Shown piece by piece: positions 50,070 to 60,416 of a stretch of DNA of 64,000 nucleotides. The notes beneath the pieces are model-generated. The model was not told the DNA's origin. It worked only from the letters and a program-made list of their open reading frames with translations, and searched no databases. How positions within the stretch are numbered: the first letter of the stretch is position 1; every line of letters begins with the position of its first letter. The stretch is from Streptomyces sp. T39 (lineage in GTDB: Bacteria > Actinomycetota > Actinomycetes > Streptomycetales > Streptomycetaceae): the NCBI RefSeq assembly GCF_008042045.1, contig NZ_RDBP01000012.1, forward strand, positions 1,714,796 through 1,778,795. Reading direction: 5' to 3'. The translations under genes and the position numbers were made by a program.

Positions 50070-51134
50070 ATGGGTCCCCATCCTGCGGTCGCGGCGATAC
50101 GCCTGGCGGTCCGCCGCGTCCTCCACGAAGTCCTCACCCAGCACGCCGTGCACTCCGGCGGTGCCGCGCTCGCGGCCTCCTCCCCGGCCCGCGCCCCCGG
50201 CGGCGTCGCGACGCACCGGCGGCAGCCGCTCGTGCTCGTCGCCTGCTCCGGCGGCGCCGATTCCATGGCGCTCGCCTCCGCCCTCGCCTTCGAGGCCCCC
50301 AGACTCTCCGTCCGTGCCGGCGGCATCACCGTCGACCACGGCCTCCAGGACGGCTCCGCCGAGCGCGCCGCGGAGGTCGCCGGACGTCTCGCCGCCATGG
50401 ACTTCGACCCGGTCGAGGCCGTCACCGTGCGCGTCGGCCGTGCGGGCGGGCCCGAGGCCGCCGCGCGGGACGCCCGTTACGCGGCCCTCGACGAGGCCGC
50501 CGAGCGGCTCGGCGCGGCTGCCGTCCTGCTCGGGCACACCCGCGACGACCAGGCCGAGACCGTGCTCCTCGGCCTCGCCCGCGGATCCGGCATCCGCTCG
50601 CTGTCCGGCATGGCGGCCGTCTCGGGGGCGGCCGGCCGTTACCGCCGTCCCTTCCTCCAGCTCGACCGGCAGACGGCCCGCAAGGCGTGCCTGGTCCAGT
50701 CGCTGCCCGTCTGGGACGACCCGCACAACGTGGACCCGGCCTACACCCGTTCCCGGCTGCGCCACGAGGGTCTGCCCGCCCTGGAGAAGGCGCTCGGCAA
50801 GGGCGTCGTCGAAGCGCTCGCCCGCACCGCCCAGCTCTCCCGCGACGACGCCGACGCCCTCGACAGCTGGGCCGCCGACGCGGCCGCCGACGTGCGCGAC
50901 GACACCGGCGAGCTGGAGTGCGCGAAGCTCTTCTCGCTGCCGCCCGCCGTGCGGCGCCGGGTGCTGCGCAGGGCCGCCATCGAGGCCGGTTCGCCGGCCG
51001 GTTCGCTCTTCGCCCGCCATGTCGAGGAGATGGACCGGCTGATCACCGGATGGCGCGGCCAGGGGGCCATCAATCTGCCCGGCCGGGTTCAGGCGCGTCG
51101 GCAGGGTGGCAGACTGGTCATTCGGCAAGGCTGA
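50070..51134 (+). CDS. tilS: tRNA(Ile)-lysidine synthase
   Basis: A 354-residue ATP-dependent enzyme that converts C34 of the CAU-anticodon tRNA(Ile) to lysidine, so it reads AUA. The PP-loop is [20 protein letters not shown] at about 55-74. [34 protein letters not shown] and [18 protein letters not shown] are also present, and the C-terminal part carries the shortened TilS_C of actinobacteria. The ATG at 50070 follows GAAGGGAACC. The next gene, hpt, starts 25 bases after the stop, so both are likely in one transcript. Confidence 0.95.
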   Translation: MGPHPAVAAIRLAVRRVLHEVLTQHAVHSGGAALAASSPARAPGGVATHRRQPLVLVACSGGADSMALASALAFEAPRLSVRAGGITVDHGLQDGSAERAAEVAGRLAAMDFDPVEAVTVRVGRAGGPEAAARDARYAALDEAAERLGAAAVLLGHTRDDQAETVLLGLARGSGIRSLSGMAAVSGAAGRYRRPFLQLDRQTARKACLVQSLPVWDDPHNVDPAYTRSRLRHEGLPALEKALGKGVVEALARTAQLSRDDADALDSWAADAAADVRDDTGELECAKLFSLPPAVRRRVLRRAAIEAGSPAGSLFARHVEEMDRLITGWRGQGAINLPGRVQARRQGGRLVIRQG

Positions 51135-51159
51135 ACCGCCGAGACAGAAAGCGACGCGG

Positions 51160-51714
51160 GTGAACGAGAAGGACATGGGCAGCGACCTCCAGTCGGTGCT
51201 CATCACCAAGGAAGAGATCGACGCGAAGCTCGCCGAACTGGCGGCCAAGATCGATGCGGAGTACGCGGGCAAGGACCTGCTCATCGTCGGGGTCCTCAAG
51301 GGCGCCGTGATGGTGATGGCTGACCTGGCGCGCGCGCTCGCCACCCCCGTCACCATGGACTGGATGGCGGTGTCCTCGTACGGCGCGGGCACCCAGTCGT
51401 CCGGTGTCGTGCGGATCCTCAAGGACCTGGACACCGACATCAAGGGCCGGCACGTCCTGATCGTCGAGGACATCATCGACTCGGGTCTGACCCTGTCGTG
51501 GCTGCTCACCAACCTCGGCTCGCGCGAGCCGGCCTCCCTGGAGGTCTGCACGCTGCTGCGCAAGCCGGACGCGGCGAAGGTCGCGATCGACGTGAAGTGG
51601 ATCGGCTTCGACATCCCCAACGAGTTCGTCGTCGGCTACGGCCTCGACTACGCCGAGAAGTACCGCAACCTCCCGTTCGTCGGCACGCTCGCGCCGCACG
51701 TCTACGGGGGCTGA
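51160..51714 (+). CDS. hpt: Hypoxanthine phosphoribosyltransferase
   Basis: A 184-residue purine-salvage enzyme joining hypoxanthine or guanine to PRPP. The PRPP-binding loop is [20 protein letters not shown] at about 98-117. Loop I ([15 protein letters not shown]), flexible loop [20 protein letters not shown], and the C-terminal [20 protein letters not shown] are typical. A GTG at 51160 gives [13 protein letters not shown], as in S. coelicolor relatives I recall; an ATG at 51175 is the alternative. It sits between tilS and ftsH, as in most actinomycetes. 188 bases separate it from ftsH. Confidence 0.95.
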   Translation: MNEKDMGSDLQSVLITKEEIDAKLAELAAKIDAEYAGKDLLIVGVLKGAVMVMADLARALATPVTMDWMAVSSYGAGTQSSGVVRILKDLDTDIKGRHVLIVEDIIDSGLTLSWLLTNLGSREPASLEVCTLLRKPDAAKVAIDVKWIGFDIPNEFVVGYGLDYAEKYRNLPFVGTLAPHVYGG

Positions 51715-51870
51715 GTCCACGGGCACGCTGGGGAACCCAGCCCGCCTTTCCGCCGTTGGAGCAAGGGAAGGCGGTCGCCCGTGACAATGCTGGGGTACCG
51801 TCCCAAGAACAGTTGTCTTTTCCCATAGCAGTCTCATAGCAACTCCCAACAGCGGCATTTACCTACGGGC

Positions 51871-51901
51871 AGGAGGGACGGGGCGTTCTCGCCCCGTATG
51901 G

Positions 51902-51907
<6 letters not shown>
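51871..51907 (+). promoter_or_regulatory. Hairpin inserted between the Shine-Dalgarno sequence and the ftsH start
   Basis: The Shine-Dalgarno AGGAGGG (51871-51877) is separated from the ATG at 51902 by a perfect 8-bp hairpin, ACGGGGCG-TTCT-CGCCCCGT (51878-51897). Folding leaves only about four bases between them, so translation may depend on the hairpin being formed. If it melts, the distance becomes 24. This could make ftsH translation sensitive to temperature or to a protein. Confidence 0.5.
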
Positions 51908-53926
<2,019 letters not shown>

Positions 53927-53955
53927 GGTACCGCCTCGGCACGGCCCCGGAATGG

Positions 53956-53999
53956 ATGCCGCGTCCCCCAGGTTTTAGCCTGGGGGACGCGGCATTTTC
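53956..53999 (+). terminator. Strong intrinsic terminator after ftsH
   Basis: A 17-bp perfect stem, ATGCCGCGTCCCCCAGG (53956-53972) and its complement (53979-53995), loop TTTTAG, is followed by TTTCT. This is a classical rho-independent terminator, so folE downstream must have its own promoter or depend on readthrough. Confidence 0.88.
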
Positions 54000-54037
54000 T
54001 TATGTCCGTGGTCAGAGCACACAGGAACGAGGCACAG

Positions 54038-54643
54038 ATGACCGACCCGGTGACGCTGAGCGGCGAAGGCAGGATCGCCGAGTTCGACGAGAAGCGGGCG
54101 GAGAACGCCGTGCGCGAGCTGCTGCTGGCCGTGGGCGAGGACCCGGACCGCGAGGGCCTGCGGGAGACCCCGGCCCGGGTGGCGCGCGCGTACAAGGAGA
54201 TCTTCGCCGGTCTCCGGCAGCAGCCCGAGGACGTGCTGACCACCACCTTCGACCTCGGCCACGACGAGATGGTGCTGGTGAAGGACATCGAGGTGTACAG
54301 CACCTGCGAGCACCACCTGGTGCCGTTCCGCGGGGTGGCGCACGTCGGCTACATCCCCTCGGTGACCGGCAAGATCACCGGTCTGTCCAAGCTGGCCCGC
54401 CTGGTCGACGTCTACGCCCGCCGCCCGCAGGTCCAGGAGCGCATGACCACGCAGATAGCGGACTCCCTGATGAAGATCCTCGAGCCGCGCGGGGTGATCG
54501 TCGTCGTCGAGTGCGAGCACATGTGCATGTCGATGCGCGGGATCCGCAAGCCCGGCGCCAAGACGATCACCTCGGCGGTGCGCGGCCAGCTGCGCGACGT
54601 GGCCACGCGCAACGAGGCGATGAGCCTGATCATGGCGCGCTGA
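54038..54643 (+). CDS. folE: GTP cyclohydrolase I FolE
   Basis: A 201-residue first enzyme of pterin synthesis, converting GTP to 7,8-dihydroneopterin triphosphate. The zinc site is formed by Cys in [18 protein letters not shown] and by Cys in [18 protein letters not shown]. The GTP-binding [20 protein letters not shown] lies between. The ATG at 54038 has GAGG close by, and the upstream ATG at 54002 is less likely. The gene is on the plus strand and faces the remaining folate genes, which are on the minus strand. A strong terminator at 53956 lies directly upstream. Confidence 0.96.
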   Translation: MTDPVTLSGEGRIAEFDEKRAENAVRELLLAVGEDPDREGLRETPARVARAYKEIFAGLRQQPEDVLTTTFDLGHDEMVLVKDIEVYSTCEHHLVPFRGVAHVGYIPSVTGKITGLSKLARLVDVYARRPQVQERMTTQIADSLMKILEPRGVIVVVECEHMCMSMRGIRKPGAKTITSAVRGQLRDVATRNEAMSLIMAR

Positions 54644-54658
54644 GCGCCCGCCCTGACG

Positions 54659-54747
54659 GCCGGCCGTGCGGCCGGCACCGAGGTCGCCGGGAGCGCCCTG
54701 CTGTGACATGGGCCGGCCGGGCGCCGCGGCCGCGGCGCCCGGCCGGC
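54659..54747. terminator. Two strong palindromes between convergent folE and the DUF3180 gene
   Basis: A hairpin GCCGGCCG-TG-CGGCCGGC lies at 54659-54676, just after the folE stop. It is followed by a perfect 36-bp palindrome at 54712-54747, with half-sequence GCCGGCCGGGCGCCGCGG and no unpaired centre. They stand in the convergent gap between folE and the DUF3180 gene and very likely stop transcription both ways. The second is unusually long and could also be a recombination hot spot. Confidence 0.6.
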
Positions 54748-54775
54748 ACGTCCTGCGGCCCCGGGTCCGGTCGCG

Positions 54776-55264
54776 TCAGGCCGCGCGGGCCGTCGTGTCG
54801 GTGTCCTCGTCGCCGTCCTCGGGCAGCCGGCACACCCGCTCCAGCCAGAGGGCGGCCGCGATCACGGCGATGCCCGCGACGACCGCGAAACCCGCGTAGA
54901 TCGCCTGGTCGCGGCGGGCGGGGACGTCCAGCTGGCCGAGCAGGAAGACGCCCGTGCCGCCGTACATGCCGCTCACCAGAGCCGCGACGAGTGCGCTGGC
55001 CTGACCGAAGACCACCGCGCGGGCCGCCATCAGCGGCTCCACGCCCTTGGCGCCGGGGCGGCGCTCACGCTGGGCCCGCAGCCGGTTGCGCAGCGACAGC
55101 GCCGTCGCGGCGAGCACGGCGGCGATCACCCCCAGCACGATCGGCGCCGCGAGCGGCACGCTCGGCAGTGTCCCGAGCGAGTCCCACAGACGGGCACCGC
55201 CCCAGGAGAGCACTCCGGCCGCGGCGAAGATACCGGCCAGTACACCGAGCCGTAGTTGCTTCAC
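54776..55264 (-). CDS. DUF3180 family membrane protein
   Basis: A 162-residue protein with four predicted transmembrane helices, as in the actinobacterial DUF3180 family. The helices are at about 6-25 (RLGVLAGIFAAAGVLSWGGA), 35-55 (APIVLGVIAAVLAATALSLR), 85-105 and 122-142. The loop after helix 2 is basic (RLRAQRERRPGAKGVEP). I chose the GTG at 55264, which begins MKQLRLGVLAG. It follows folK in what looks like the last position of the folate operon. It has no known function; the constant link with folate genes suggests a pterin-related membrane role, as an inference. Confidence 0.88.
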   Translation of the reverse strand: MKQLRLGVLAGIFAAAGVLSWGGARLWDSLGTLPSVPLAAPIVLGVIAAVLAATALSLRNRLRAQRERRPGAKGVEPLMAARAVVFGQASALVAALVSGMYGGTGVFLLGQLDVPARRDQAIYAGFAVVAGIAVIAAALWLERVCRLPEDGDEDTDTTARAA

Positions 55265-55331
55265 CGAGTGAGCCGCCCTTCGCAGTCCTGCCGTGCGACG
55301 CCGCACGGATCCTCCCGTACGAGCCTAACGA

Positions 55332-55931
55332 CTACTCGGGCAGGCGCAGTTCCAGGTCGGAGCGGGGCTGTACGCCCTCGGCCCCGACGCCGGCCAGCAG
55401 CTCGGCGACCGCGCCCCGGCCGGGCAGCTGCGCCTCGGGCTGGACGTCGTGCCAGGGGGCGAGCACGAAGGCGCGCTGGTGCGCCCGCGGGTGAGGGAGC
55501 GTGAGGGCCGGGTCGTCCGAGACGACGTCCGCGTACGTGACGATGTCGACGTCGATCGTGCGCGGTCCCCAGCGCTCCTCGCGGACGCGCTCGAACGCCT
55601 CCTCGATGGCCTGGCCGCGCTCCAGCAGGGACGACGGCGGCAGCGTCGTCCTGATCACGACGACCGCGTTGAAGTACGAGGGCTGGCTGCCGGGCTCGAC
55701 GCCCCAGGGCTCCGTCTCGTAGACCGGGGAGACCGCCTTGACCCGCAGACCGGGGGTGTCCTCCAGGGCGTCGACGGCACCCTGGAGGGTCTCCAGGCGG
55801 TTGCCCAGGTTGGAGCCGAGGGAGATCACGGCGTGCTTGGGGTTGGACAGGGTGATGTCGGCCGCGTCCACCTGCTCCACCACGGACGTGGGCACCGGCT
55901 GCACGGTCGGGTCGCTGGCTGCCTGCTTCAT
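55332..55931 (-). CDS. folK: 2-amino-4-hydroxy-6-hydroxymethyldihydropteridine diphosphokinase FolK
   Basis: A 199-residue enzyme transferring pyrophosphate from ATP to 6-hydroxymethyl-dihydropterin. Motifs are SLGSNLGNRLETLQGAVDAL, YETEPWGVEPGSQPSYFNAV, and ERWGPRTIDVDIVTY with the metal-binding Asp pair, followed by LPHPRAHQRAFVLAPWHDV. It has a 30-residue Pro/Val-rich N-terminal extension. The start overlaps the folB stop by ATGA. It precedes the DUF3180 gene by 67 bases, so both are probably in one transcript with folP and folB. Confidence 0.95.
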   Translation of the reverse strand: MKQAASDPTVQPVPTSVVEQVDAADITLSNPKHAVISLGSNLGNRLETLQGAVDALEDTPGLRVKAVSPVYETEPWGVEPGSQPSYFNAVVVIRTTLPPSSLLERGQAIEEAFERVREERWGPRTIDVDIVTYADVVSDDPALTLPHPRAHQRAFVLAPWHDVQPEAQLPGRGAVAELLAGVGAEGVQPRSDLELRLPE

Positions 55932-56287
55932 ACTCGGCTCCGGGTGATCGTGATGGTCACGTCGTCGAAGGGCACCGTGATCGGTGCGTCGGGCTTGTGC
56001 ACGACCACTTCCACCTCCTCGACACCGTCGTGTTTCAGACACTGCCGGGCGATGCGCTCGGCCAGCGTCTCGATCAGGTCGACCGGTTCGCCCTCGACGA
56101 CCGCGACGACTTCCTCCGCCACCACGCCGTAGTGCACGGTCTTCGCCAGGTCGTCGTCGGCCGCCGCGGGGCGGGTGTCCAGGCCCAGCACCAGATCGAC
56201 GATGAACGTCTGGCCCTCCTCCCGCTCCCGGGGGAAGACGCCATGGTGCCCGCGGGCCTTGAGGCCGCGCAGCGCGACACGATCCAC
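55928..56287 (-). CDS. folB: Dihydroneopterin aldolase FolB
   Basis: A 119-residue enzyme producing 6-hydroxymethyl-dihydropterin from dihydroneopterin. Conserved parts are VDRVALRGLKARGHHGVFPR (substrate Glu nearby), FIVDLVLGLDTRPAAADDDL, KTVHYGVVAEEVVAVVEGEP and DLIETLAERIARQCLKHDG. The GTG at 56287 has AGGAG upstream; the 30 residues encoded upstream are not family-like. It overlaps folK by ATGA. The gap to the NTF2-like gene upstream is about 190 bases, long enough for a separate promoter. Confidence 0.95.
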   Translation of the reverse strand: MDRVALRGLKARGHHGVFPREREEGQTFIVDLVLGLDTRPAAADDDLAKTVHYGVVAEEVVAVVEGEPVDLIETLAERIARQCLKHDGVEEVEVVVHKPDAPITVPFDDVTITITRSRV

Positions 56288-56480
56288 GCGAATCACTCCT
56301 GCTTTCTTTACTGGCGGAAACGGGCTCCGCCACGTGCGGGTGGCGCGGTACCCGCTCCCGAATCTACCTGCGGGCACCGACGGCCTTCGCCCACGGGGGC
56401 CTTGGCAGGTCCTCGCGGGCCGGGTAGCCGCGTATACCCGGGAGGGTTCCGGGCGAACCCCATGACAGGCGCATACCCAC

Positions 56481-56927
56481 TTACGAGGGGCTGTCCTCGT
56501 CGTCCTCGTCGTCCGTTTCCGTCAGAACGGGCGAACCGTGGTGCGACCAGATCTTCCAGCCGTCCGACGTGCGGCGGAACACGTTGGTGGCCACGACCAG
56601 CTGGCCGACGAGTGGCCCGAGCTCGCCCGACTCCTCCGCCGGCCCGCCGCTGAGGATGTTCTCGGTGCACGTCACGAGGGCGGTGTCACCGGCCACGCCG
56701 ACCTTCACATCGGTGAGGAAGAACTGGATGTACTCCGTGTTCGCCATGATCAGCGCGTACGAGCGGAGCACCTCGCCGCGCCCGGAGAGCACCGGCCAGC
56801 CCGGGTGGACGCACGAGATGTCCTCCTCCAGCCACAGCTCGGAGAGGCCCTCGAAGTCCCCCTGCTCCATCGCCTCGTAGAACGCCGTGTTCGCCTTCTC
56901 GACCTCTTCGGCGTCCGCGGCGCTCAC
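56481..56927 (-). CDS. NTF2-like/SnoaL-type protein in the folate operon
   Basis: A 148-residue NTF2-fold protein of the SnoaL-3/DUF4440 group. It has FYEAMEQGDFEGLSELWLEE, DISCVHPGWPVLSGRGEVLR, and the beta stretch VGVAGDTALVTCTENILSGG. FRRTSDGWKIWSHHGSPVLT carries the conserved His pair at its end, then an acidic tail (DDEDDEDSPS). The start GTG overlaps the folP stop by GTGA, so it is translationally tied to folP. I recall the same neighbour in other Streptomyces. Its job in folate synthesis is unknown. Transport or a missing dihydroneopterin phosphatase step could be considered but lacks evidence. Confidence 0.88.
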   Translation of the reverse strand: MSAADAEEVEKANTAFYEAMEQGDFEGLSELWLEEDISCVHPGWPVLSGRGEVLRSYALIMANTEYIQFFLTDVKVGVAGDTALVTCTENILSGGPAEESGELGPLVGQLVVATNVFRRTSDGWKIWSHHGSPVLTETDDEDDEDSPS

Positions 56928-57781
56928 CTGGCGCCCTCGACGGCGCGTGCGACCCGGACGGCGTCCGCGGTGGCCCGTACCTCGTGCACCCGCACGGCCC
57001 AGGCGCCGTCGTGGGCGGCGATGGCCGAGACGGCCGCCGTCGCCGCGTCCCGTTCCCTGGCCGGGGGCGGGGTGCCCTCCCTGGCCAGTACATGCCCGAG
57101 GAACCGCTTGCGGGAGGCTGCCACGAGGACGGGGCGGCCGAGGGCGCGCAGCCGGTCGAGTCCCGCGAGGAGCGCGAGGTCGTGCTCGGCGGCCTTCGCG
57201 AAGCCGAGGCCCGGGTCGACGACGAGTCGCTCCGGGGCGATGCCGCCGTCGACGACGGCCTCCATCCGCGCGCGGAGCTCGTCGACGACCTCGGTGACGA
57301 CGTCGCCGTAGACCGCCCTGCTGTTCATGTCCTCGCTGAAGCCGCGCCAGTGCATGACGACGAACGGGGCCCCGGTGCCCGCGACCGCCGGGACCATCCG
57401 GGGGTCGGCCAGGCCACCGCTGACATCGTTGACCAGGACGGCCCCGGCGGCCACGGCCTGCTCGGCGACGGAGGCGCGCATGGTGTCGACCGAGACGACG
57501 ACGCCCTCGGACGCGAGCTCGCGCACCACGGGGACGACCCGGCGCAGCTCCTCGTCCTCGTCGACCCTGCTGGCGCCGGGCCGGGTGGACTCGCCGCCGA
57601 CGTCGACGAGGTCGGCGCCCTGCGCCACGAGGTCCAGGCCGCGCTTGACCGCGGCGGTAGTGTCGAACCAGCGGCCGCCGTCGGAGAAGGAGTCGGGCGT
57701 CACGTTGACCACGCCCATGACCGCGCAGCGGTCCCACTCCGGCAGGCCGTCGGCGCCGCCCCGTCCGCTCAAGCTGTTCAT
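56924..57781 (-). CDS. folP: Dihydropteroate synthase FolP
   Basis: A 285-residue enzyme condensing the pterin pyrophosphate with para-aminobenzoate; it is the sulfonamide target. The first signature is VMGVVNVTPDSFSDGGRWFD (about 21-40). DLVDVGGESTRPGASRVDED follows near 58. Others are GAVLVNDVSGGLADPRMVPA, VVDPGLGFAKAAEHDLALLA and RPVLVAASRKRFLGHVLARE. No clear sulfonamide-resistance insertion is visible. Its ATG overlaps the stop of the truncated MprF-like gene and its stop overlaps the NTF2-like gene start, so all three are coupled. Confidence 0.96.
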   Translation of the reverse strand: MNSLSGRGGADGLPEWDRCAVMGVVNVTPDSFSDGGRWFDTTAAVKRGLDLVAQGADLVDVGGESTRPGASRVDEDEELRRVVPVVRELASEGVVVSVDTMRASVAEQAVAAGAVLVNDVSGGLADPRMVPAVAGTGAPFVVMHWRGFSEDMNSRAVYGDVVTEVVDELRARMEAVVDGGIAPERLVVDPGLGFAKAAEHDLALLAGLDRLRALGRPVLVAASRKRFLGHVLAREGTPPPARERDAATAAVSAIAAHDGAWAVRVHEVRATADAVRVARAVEGAR

Positions 57782-58932
57782 GTCTCCAGCCTAGGGCGTG
57801 CCGGCCGGCGGCTCCGCGGTCGGACCGGTACGGGAAGCCGGCCGGAGGGCAGGCGGGCGGCCCGCGTCACCGGCCCCGCCTCGAGCCGTGTCCCGTCGCC
57901 CGGCTCCAGCGCGTCCAGACCGGTCTCCCGGGTCCAGACCTCGCCGCCCGTCTCGGAGCAGCCCGTCACCGCCGGTGTCCAGGAACGGGCCCGGGCCTCG
58001 TCCATGAAGCGCTCGATGGCGCCCGGCCACGCCTCCACGTCCCCGATCGGGTCGCCGCCGGCGAGCATCACTCCGGAGACGACCCGGTAGCGGACGGCGG
58101 CCCTGCCGCTGGGCGAGAAGACGACGCCGTCGTCGCGGCGCAGGGCGAGGGGAGCGGGGGAGCCGGGGCGGCCGTGGGCCAGCAGAAGGGAGCGCAGCCG
58201 CTCCTCGTCGCCGCGCGAGCGGCGGGCGGCGGGATGTGCGGGACACAGGGCAAGGCCGAGGGTGGTGACGGCGGTCAGCAGCCCGAGCGTGCCGAGCGAG
58301 TACGCCACGGTGCCGGCAGCGCCACCGGTGTACGCGACGGGCCCCTCGACGCCGAACAGCCCGTACATCACGTGTTCGAGGCGGTCGGTCAGACCCGGGC
58401 CGCCCACGATCCCGCCCGGGTGGGCGCTGACGATCACCAGCCCCAGCGCGATCGAACCGGCTCCCATGAGGACGAAGTGGGCCAGGGCACGCCAGCGGCT
58501 GCGCGGGCCGGGCGGTGCGGCGAACTCGCCGCGGTGGCGCACCAGCAGCCACAGCAGCGCCAGTGACAGCAGGACTCCCGCCGCGGACGGACGGCACAGG
58601 CACGAGGCCACCGCGCCGGCGGGCAGCAGGACGACCGCCGCCCGCCAGGCCCGCCGCCTGCGGCGCCTGACGCCGTGGGCGAGCAGGAGCAGCAGCACGC
58701 CCGCACCGAGCGAGAGCGCCGCGGCGAGGGGACCGGGCAGCGGGGCGCCGAGGCCGTGAGGGGTGCGGGGGAGGACACCGGCGGCGATGTCGAGCAGGCC
58801 GACGGCCGTGCAGGCGGCGCCGGCCGAGCCGGGCACCGCCGCGGGGTTCGGGCCGCACCGGATCCGGCGGGCCGGCCGTACCGCCCGCACCGGGCCCGGT
58901 GGTGACGTGTCCCCGTCCACCGTTGCAGACAT
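57778..58932 (-). CDS. Truncated MprF-like membrane protein (DUF2156, C-terminus missing)
   Basis: A 384-residue protein that starts like a lysyl-phosphatidylglycerol synthase-type protein but stops early. Membrane helices lie at about 30-55, 60-85, 95-130, 145-168 and 200-226. The DUF2156 domain begins near 245 (SLLLAHGRPGSPAPLALRRD, GGDPIGDVEAWPGAIERFMD, TETGGEVWTRETGLDALEPG). Only the first third of it remains, about 200 residues short of relatives I recall, and the tail is a basic PRSRRPARPRLET. The stop overlaps the folP start by ATGA, so the truncated frame is still coupled. Lysyl transfer is unlikely. It could be a decayed gene kept for its leader role. Confidence 0.75.
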   Translation of the reverse strand: MSATVDGDTSPPGPVRAVRPARRIRCGPNPAAVPGSAGAACTAVGLLDIAAGVLPRTPHGLGAPLPGPLAAALSLGAGVLLLLLAHGVRRRRRRAWRAAVVLLPAGAVASCLCRPSAAGVLLSLALLWLLVRHRGEFAAPPGPRSRWRALAHFVLMGAGSIALGLVIVSAHPGGIVGGPGLTDRLEHVMYGLFGVEGPVAYTGGAAGTVAYSLGTLGLLTAVTTLGLALCPAHPAARRSRGDEERLRSLLLAHGRPGSPAPLALRRDDGVVFSPSGRAAVRYRVVSGVMLAGGDPIGDVEAWPGAIERFMDEARARSWTPAVTGCSETGGEVWTRETGLDALEPGDGTRLEAGPVTRAARLPSGRLPVPVRPRSRRPARPRLET

Positions 58933-59104
58933 CGCTTCTCGTGACTCCGGATCGGATTCTGCGCCCGGACCTCGGATCGGTCGGTTCCGGGCGGCTGGCG
59001 CCCTCTAGGACGGCGCCCGGCCGGGGCCGGTTCATCCCGCACGGCGGAATTCTCGGTGCGGGCCGCCCGGTCGGCGTCCTTCCGGTGACGCGGGGCGCGG
59101 GCGG

Positions 59105-60277
59105 TCAGCCCTTGTCCGCAGGGGCCGGGCGGGCCGCCGTCGCGATGGACTCCAGATCCACGTCCGCGCGCGCCACGTCCTGGGCGTCCGCGTCGATCGA
59201 GCGGCGCAGCGCCTCGTGGAGCCTGCCCGGCGTGAGCACACCGAGGAAGTCGCCGCGGCCCGCCTCGTCGATCACCGCGATCCACCCGGCGTCGTGCTGG
59301 AGCATGGTGGCGAACGCCTGCTTGAGCGAGGCGCCGACCGGCAGCCGTGCCTCCATCCGCCGGGCGTGGTCGCGGACCGTGCCGCCGCGCCCCGCGTGCT
59401 CGGCCGAGATCCAGCCGTGCAGCCGCTCCTGTGCGTCGAGGACCACCGCCCAGCGGGCGTCGAGCGCCCGGGGCAGCGGGTCGTCGAGGTGGACGACGGG
59501 CGGCTGTTCGAGGTCGCCCGCTTCGATGGGGGTGACCCCGAGCCGCTTCAGGCCGCGGTCGGCCCCGACGAAGTCGGCCACGTAGTCGCTCGCCGGGGCG
59601 CCGAGCACGGCGGCCGGCGCGTCGAACTGCTCGATCCTGCCCTGGCCGTAGACCGCGATGCGGTCACCGAGCCGTACCGCCTCCTCGATGTCGTGGGTGA
59701 CGAACAGGATCGTCTTGCGCACCTGCGACTGGAGCTTGAGGAACTCGTTCTGGAGGTGCTCGCGGACGACCGGGTCGACCGCGCCGAACGGCTCGTCCAT
59801 CAGCAGCACGGGCGGATCGGCGGCGAGCGCCCGGGCGACGCCGACGCGCTGCCGCTGGCCGCCGGAGAGCTGGTCGGGGTAGCGGCCGCCGTGCACGGCC
59901 GGGTCGAGGCCGACGAGTTCGAGGAGTTCGGCGGCGCGGGCGCGGGCCTTCGCGCGTCCGGTGCCGAGCAGGTGCGGCACGGTCGCGGTGTTGTCGAGAA
60001 CGGTCTTGTGCGGGAAGAGGCCGACCTGCTGGATCACGTAGCCGATGCGACGGCGGAGCCGGACGGGGTCGACCTCCGAGATGTCCGAGCCGTCCACGCG
60101 TATGCGGCCGGAGGTCGGTTCTATCAGGCGGTTGACCATCTTCATGGTGGTCGTCTTGCCGCAGCCCGACGGGCCGACCAGGGTGACCAGTTCGCCTTCC
60201 GCGACCTCGAAGGTGAGGTCGTCCACAGCGACCGTGCCGTCCGCGTACCGCTTGGTGACGTTCTCGAAACGGATCAT
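59105..60277 (-). CDS. OpuC-type glycine betaine/choline ABC transporter ATPase with CBS domain
   Basis: A 390-residue ATPase. Walker A is GPSGCGKTTTMKMVNRL, the Q-loop GYVIQQVGLFPHKTV, the signature LSGGQRQRVGVARAL, Walker B VLLMDEPFGAVDP, and switch His in LFVTHDIEEAVRLGDR. These match the OpuCA/ProV family. After about residue 245 come two CBS-like units (RWAVVLDAQERLHGWISAEH, KQAFATMLQHDAGWIAVIDE), which sense ionic strength in relatives. It is divergent from the permease genes it serves, and 139 bases hold both promoters. The start at 60277 follows GGGGAG. Substrate is probably betaine or choline. Confidence 0.93.
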   Translation of the reverse strand: MIRFENVTKRYADGTVAVDDLTFEVAEGELVTLVGPSGCGKTTTMKMVNRLIEPTSGRIRVDGSDISEVDPVRLRRRIGYVIQQVGLFPHKTVLDNTATVPHLLGTGRAKARARAAELLELVGLDPAVHGGRYPDQLSGGQRQRVGVARALAADPPVLLMDEPFGAVDPVVREHLQNEFLKLQSQVRKTILFVTHDIEEAVRLGDRIAVYGQGRIEQFDAPAAVLGAPASDYVADFVGADRGLKRLGVTPIEAGDLEQPPVVHLDDPLPRALDARWAVVLDAQERLHGWISAEHAGRGGTVRDHARRMEARLPVGASLKQAFATMLQHDAGWIAVIDEAGRGDFLGVLTPGRLHEALRRSIDADAQDVARADVDLESIATAARPAPADKG

Positions 60278-60416
60278 GGCTCCCCATTGTGACCGCCGGT
60301 GTGTGAAGGCCATGTTGCTGCACTGTGGCGGTCCTCGGCGATTGTCGGTGGCCGGGGTTAGGGTCGTCACCGATCGTCAGACATGTGTTCGGCGTCCACG
60401 GGGGAGGTGAGAAGCG

